The notes below the pieces were generated by a model. It had not been told where the DNA came from, did no database searches, and saw only the letters and a list, made by a program, of their open reading frames with translations. From Actinomycetes bacterium (GTDB taxonomy: Bacteria; Actinomycetota; Acidimicrobiia; Acidimicrobiales; Microtrichaceae), in NCBI GenBank assembly GCA_023450775.1, contig JAEXGP010000296.1, forward strand, positions 1-5,905: a stretch of 5,905 bases of DNA, given 5' to 3'. The position numbers and the translations under genes are program-made. Positions 5,015-5,905 of this stretch are shown here, piece after piece. Every line of letters begins with the position of its first letter. Positions within the stretch are counted from its first letter, which is position 1.

Positions 5015-5905
5015 TCAGAGCCCCAGGGCCGGATCCATCCCCATCGCCGAGGCCCCGCCGATGCGCAGGGTCTGCTCCCCGGTCAGCGGGTGGAAGGGCG
5101 CACCCCAGAGGTCACGGAGCGCCCGCTCCAGCGGGAACCGCCGGGCGTAGGCGGCACCGCCCGCCGCCTCCATCATCCGGTCGGCGGCCGCCCGGACGTT
5201 CCCGGTGATCGAGCGCTTGGCCAGCATGACCCGGGTGAACTGCTCCGGCGACGGCGTCACGTCGTCGCCGATCTCGTCGACCAGGCCGCGCAGCACCCAG
5301 TCCGCCGTCGTCAGGTGCTGGTCGACCTCCCCGACCAGTCGCTGCACGCCGGGGTCGTCGGCTGCGCCGGACCTGCCGGCGAGCATCCCGACGAGCTCGG
5401 TGCGCGCCCGGTCGGCGACGCCCAGGTAGACGGACATGATCACGGGGAAGGCGTGGGCGGCGATCGACTGGAGCGACGGGTGGAGCTCGCCGATCGCTCG
5501 ACGGGCGGCCACCGCCGCCTCCGGCACGACGACCTCGGTGAGCACGACGTCGTGGCTGCCGGTGCCGCGCATGCCCAGCGAGTCCCAGGTCTCCTCCACC
5601 CGGACGCCGTCGGCGGACATCGGGATCGCGACGGCGATCGCCTCGGCGCCGCCGGTGCTGCCGTCCAGCACCCAGGTGTTCATGGCGCCGGCGGTCATCG
5701 CGCCGCTGACGAACCGCTTGCGGCCCGAGATCTGCCAGCCGCCGTCGACCGGGAACGCCGTGCCCTGCGGTGTGGTGAAGTCGCCGCCGCCGGTGGAGGC
5801 GACGAACAGACCCTCGTCCGCCACGCGGCGGAGCATGCCCGCGGCGGCGTCCGCGCCGTGGCGCCAGCGCCACGCCGCGGCCAGCACGACGTGGTGGTGC
5901 ATGCA
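5015..5905 (-). CDS. Acyl-CoA dehydrogenase-like flavoprotein, N-terminus beyond window
   Basis: The frame runs off the window at 5905 (a Cys codon precedes Met at 5902) and gives 296 residues; relatives have about 380-400, so roughly 90-100 N-terminal residues are missing and the Met at 5902 is probably internal. Numbering from that Met: middle beta-domain VDGGWQISGRKRFVSGA (52-68) and ETWDSLGMRGTGSHDVVLTEV (104-124, cited as WDSLGMRGTGSHDV), both typical of FAD-dependent acyl-CoA dehydrogenases; then the C-terminal helical domain with RSITGNVRAAADRMMEAAGG (230-249) and ERALRDLWGAPFHPLTGEQ (259-277). Such enzymes oxidise acyl-CoA thioesters with FAD in the cytoplasm; close relatives act as flavin monooxygenases. 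Aligned by eye to short-chain enzymes, the usual catalytic Glu of YEGTSE is replaced (HPLTGE, Pro272), so the activity may differ or the base may lie elsewhere, as in isovaleryl-type enzymes. Substrate unknown. No partner gene is visible on this side. Confidence 0.88.
   Translation of the reverse strand, partial: CMHHHVVLAAAWRWRHGADAAAGMLRRVADEGLFVASTGGGDFTTPQGTAFPVDGGWQISGRKRFVSGAMTAGAMNTWVLDGSTGGAEAIAVAIPMSADGVRVEETWDSLGMRGTGSHDVVLTEVVVPEAAVAARRAIGELHPSLQSIAAHAFPVIMSVYLGVADRARTELVGMLAGRSGAADDPGVQRLVGEVDQHLTTADWVLRGLVDEIGDDVTPSPEQFTRVMLAKRSITGNVRAAADRMMEAAGGAAYARRFPLERALRDLWGAPFHPLTGEQTLRIGGASAMGMDPALGL

Noticed and set aside
4110..5150. A 346-codon plus-strand frame across DedA and the following gap
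   Set aside because: It is a compositional shadow: no recognisable domain, rich in His, Arg and Asp, and it crosses the strong hairpin and two real minus-strand genes.
5891..5905. Met-His-His-His at the window edge as a real start of the acyl-CoA dehydrogenase-like gene
   Set aside because: The frame stays open upstream to the window end, and starting here would remove most of the N-terminal helical domain that the family requires.

Overview
This is a very GC-rich window whose genes show actinobacterial habits: G/C-ending codons, GTG starts, an MMPL transporter of actinobacterial type, an F420/FMN-type LLM oxidoreductase and an HxlR regulator. A high-GC actinomycete-like bacterium is the best guess. 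Nothing in the sequence fixes the genus. There is no sign of phage, insertion sequence, tRNA/rRNA or CRISPR.

Layout. (1) 1-2283, minus: an MMPL/RND-superfamily membrane transporter, read in one unbroken frame for 761 codons and cut only at its extreme C-terminus by the window edge. (2) 2284-2555: a 272-base gap with no gene but dense in small repeats and palindromes, the leader of the transporter. (3) 2556-2963, minus: an HxlR-family winged-helix regulator. (4) 2964-3032: a 69-base divergent intergenic region holding both start signals. (5) 3033-4034, plus: an LLM-class (luciferase-like) oxidoreductase. (6) 4035-4151: a short convergent gap with a stem-loop. (7) 4152-4793, minus: a DedA/VTT-family membrane protein. 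(8) 4794-5014: DedA leader plus a strong 12-bp hairpin. (9) 5015-5905, minus: the C-terminal three quarters of an acyl-CoA dehydrogenase-like flavoprotein whose N-terminus lies beyond the window.

How they may work together. The HxlR gene and the LLM gene are a classic divergent regulator/target pair, and the MMPL pump lies downstream of the regulator on the same strand. A similar GTAAC-AACG element sits in the shared promoter and in the pump leader. A plausible but unproven reading is a small stress or xenobiotic response unit: HxlR senses an electrophile or metabolite, the LLM enzyme modifies it, and the pump exports something. DedA and the acyl-CoA dehydrogenase-like gene look like separate neighbours.

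I found no clear previously undescribed system. The points most worth a second look are the repeat-rich pump leader, the shared promoter element, the extra hydrophobic pair in the pump linker, and the apparent loss of the usual catalytic Glu in the acyl-CoA dehydrogenase-like protein.
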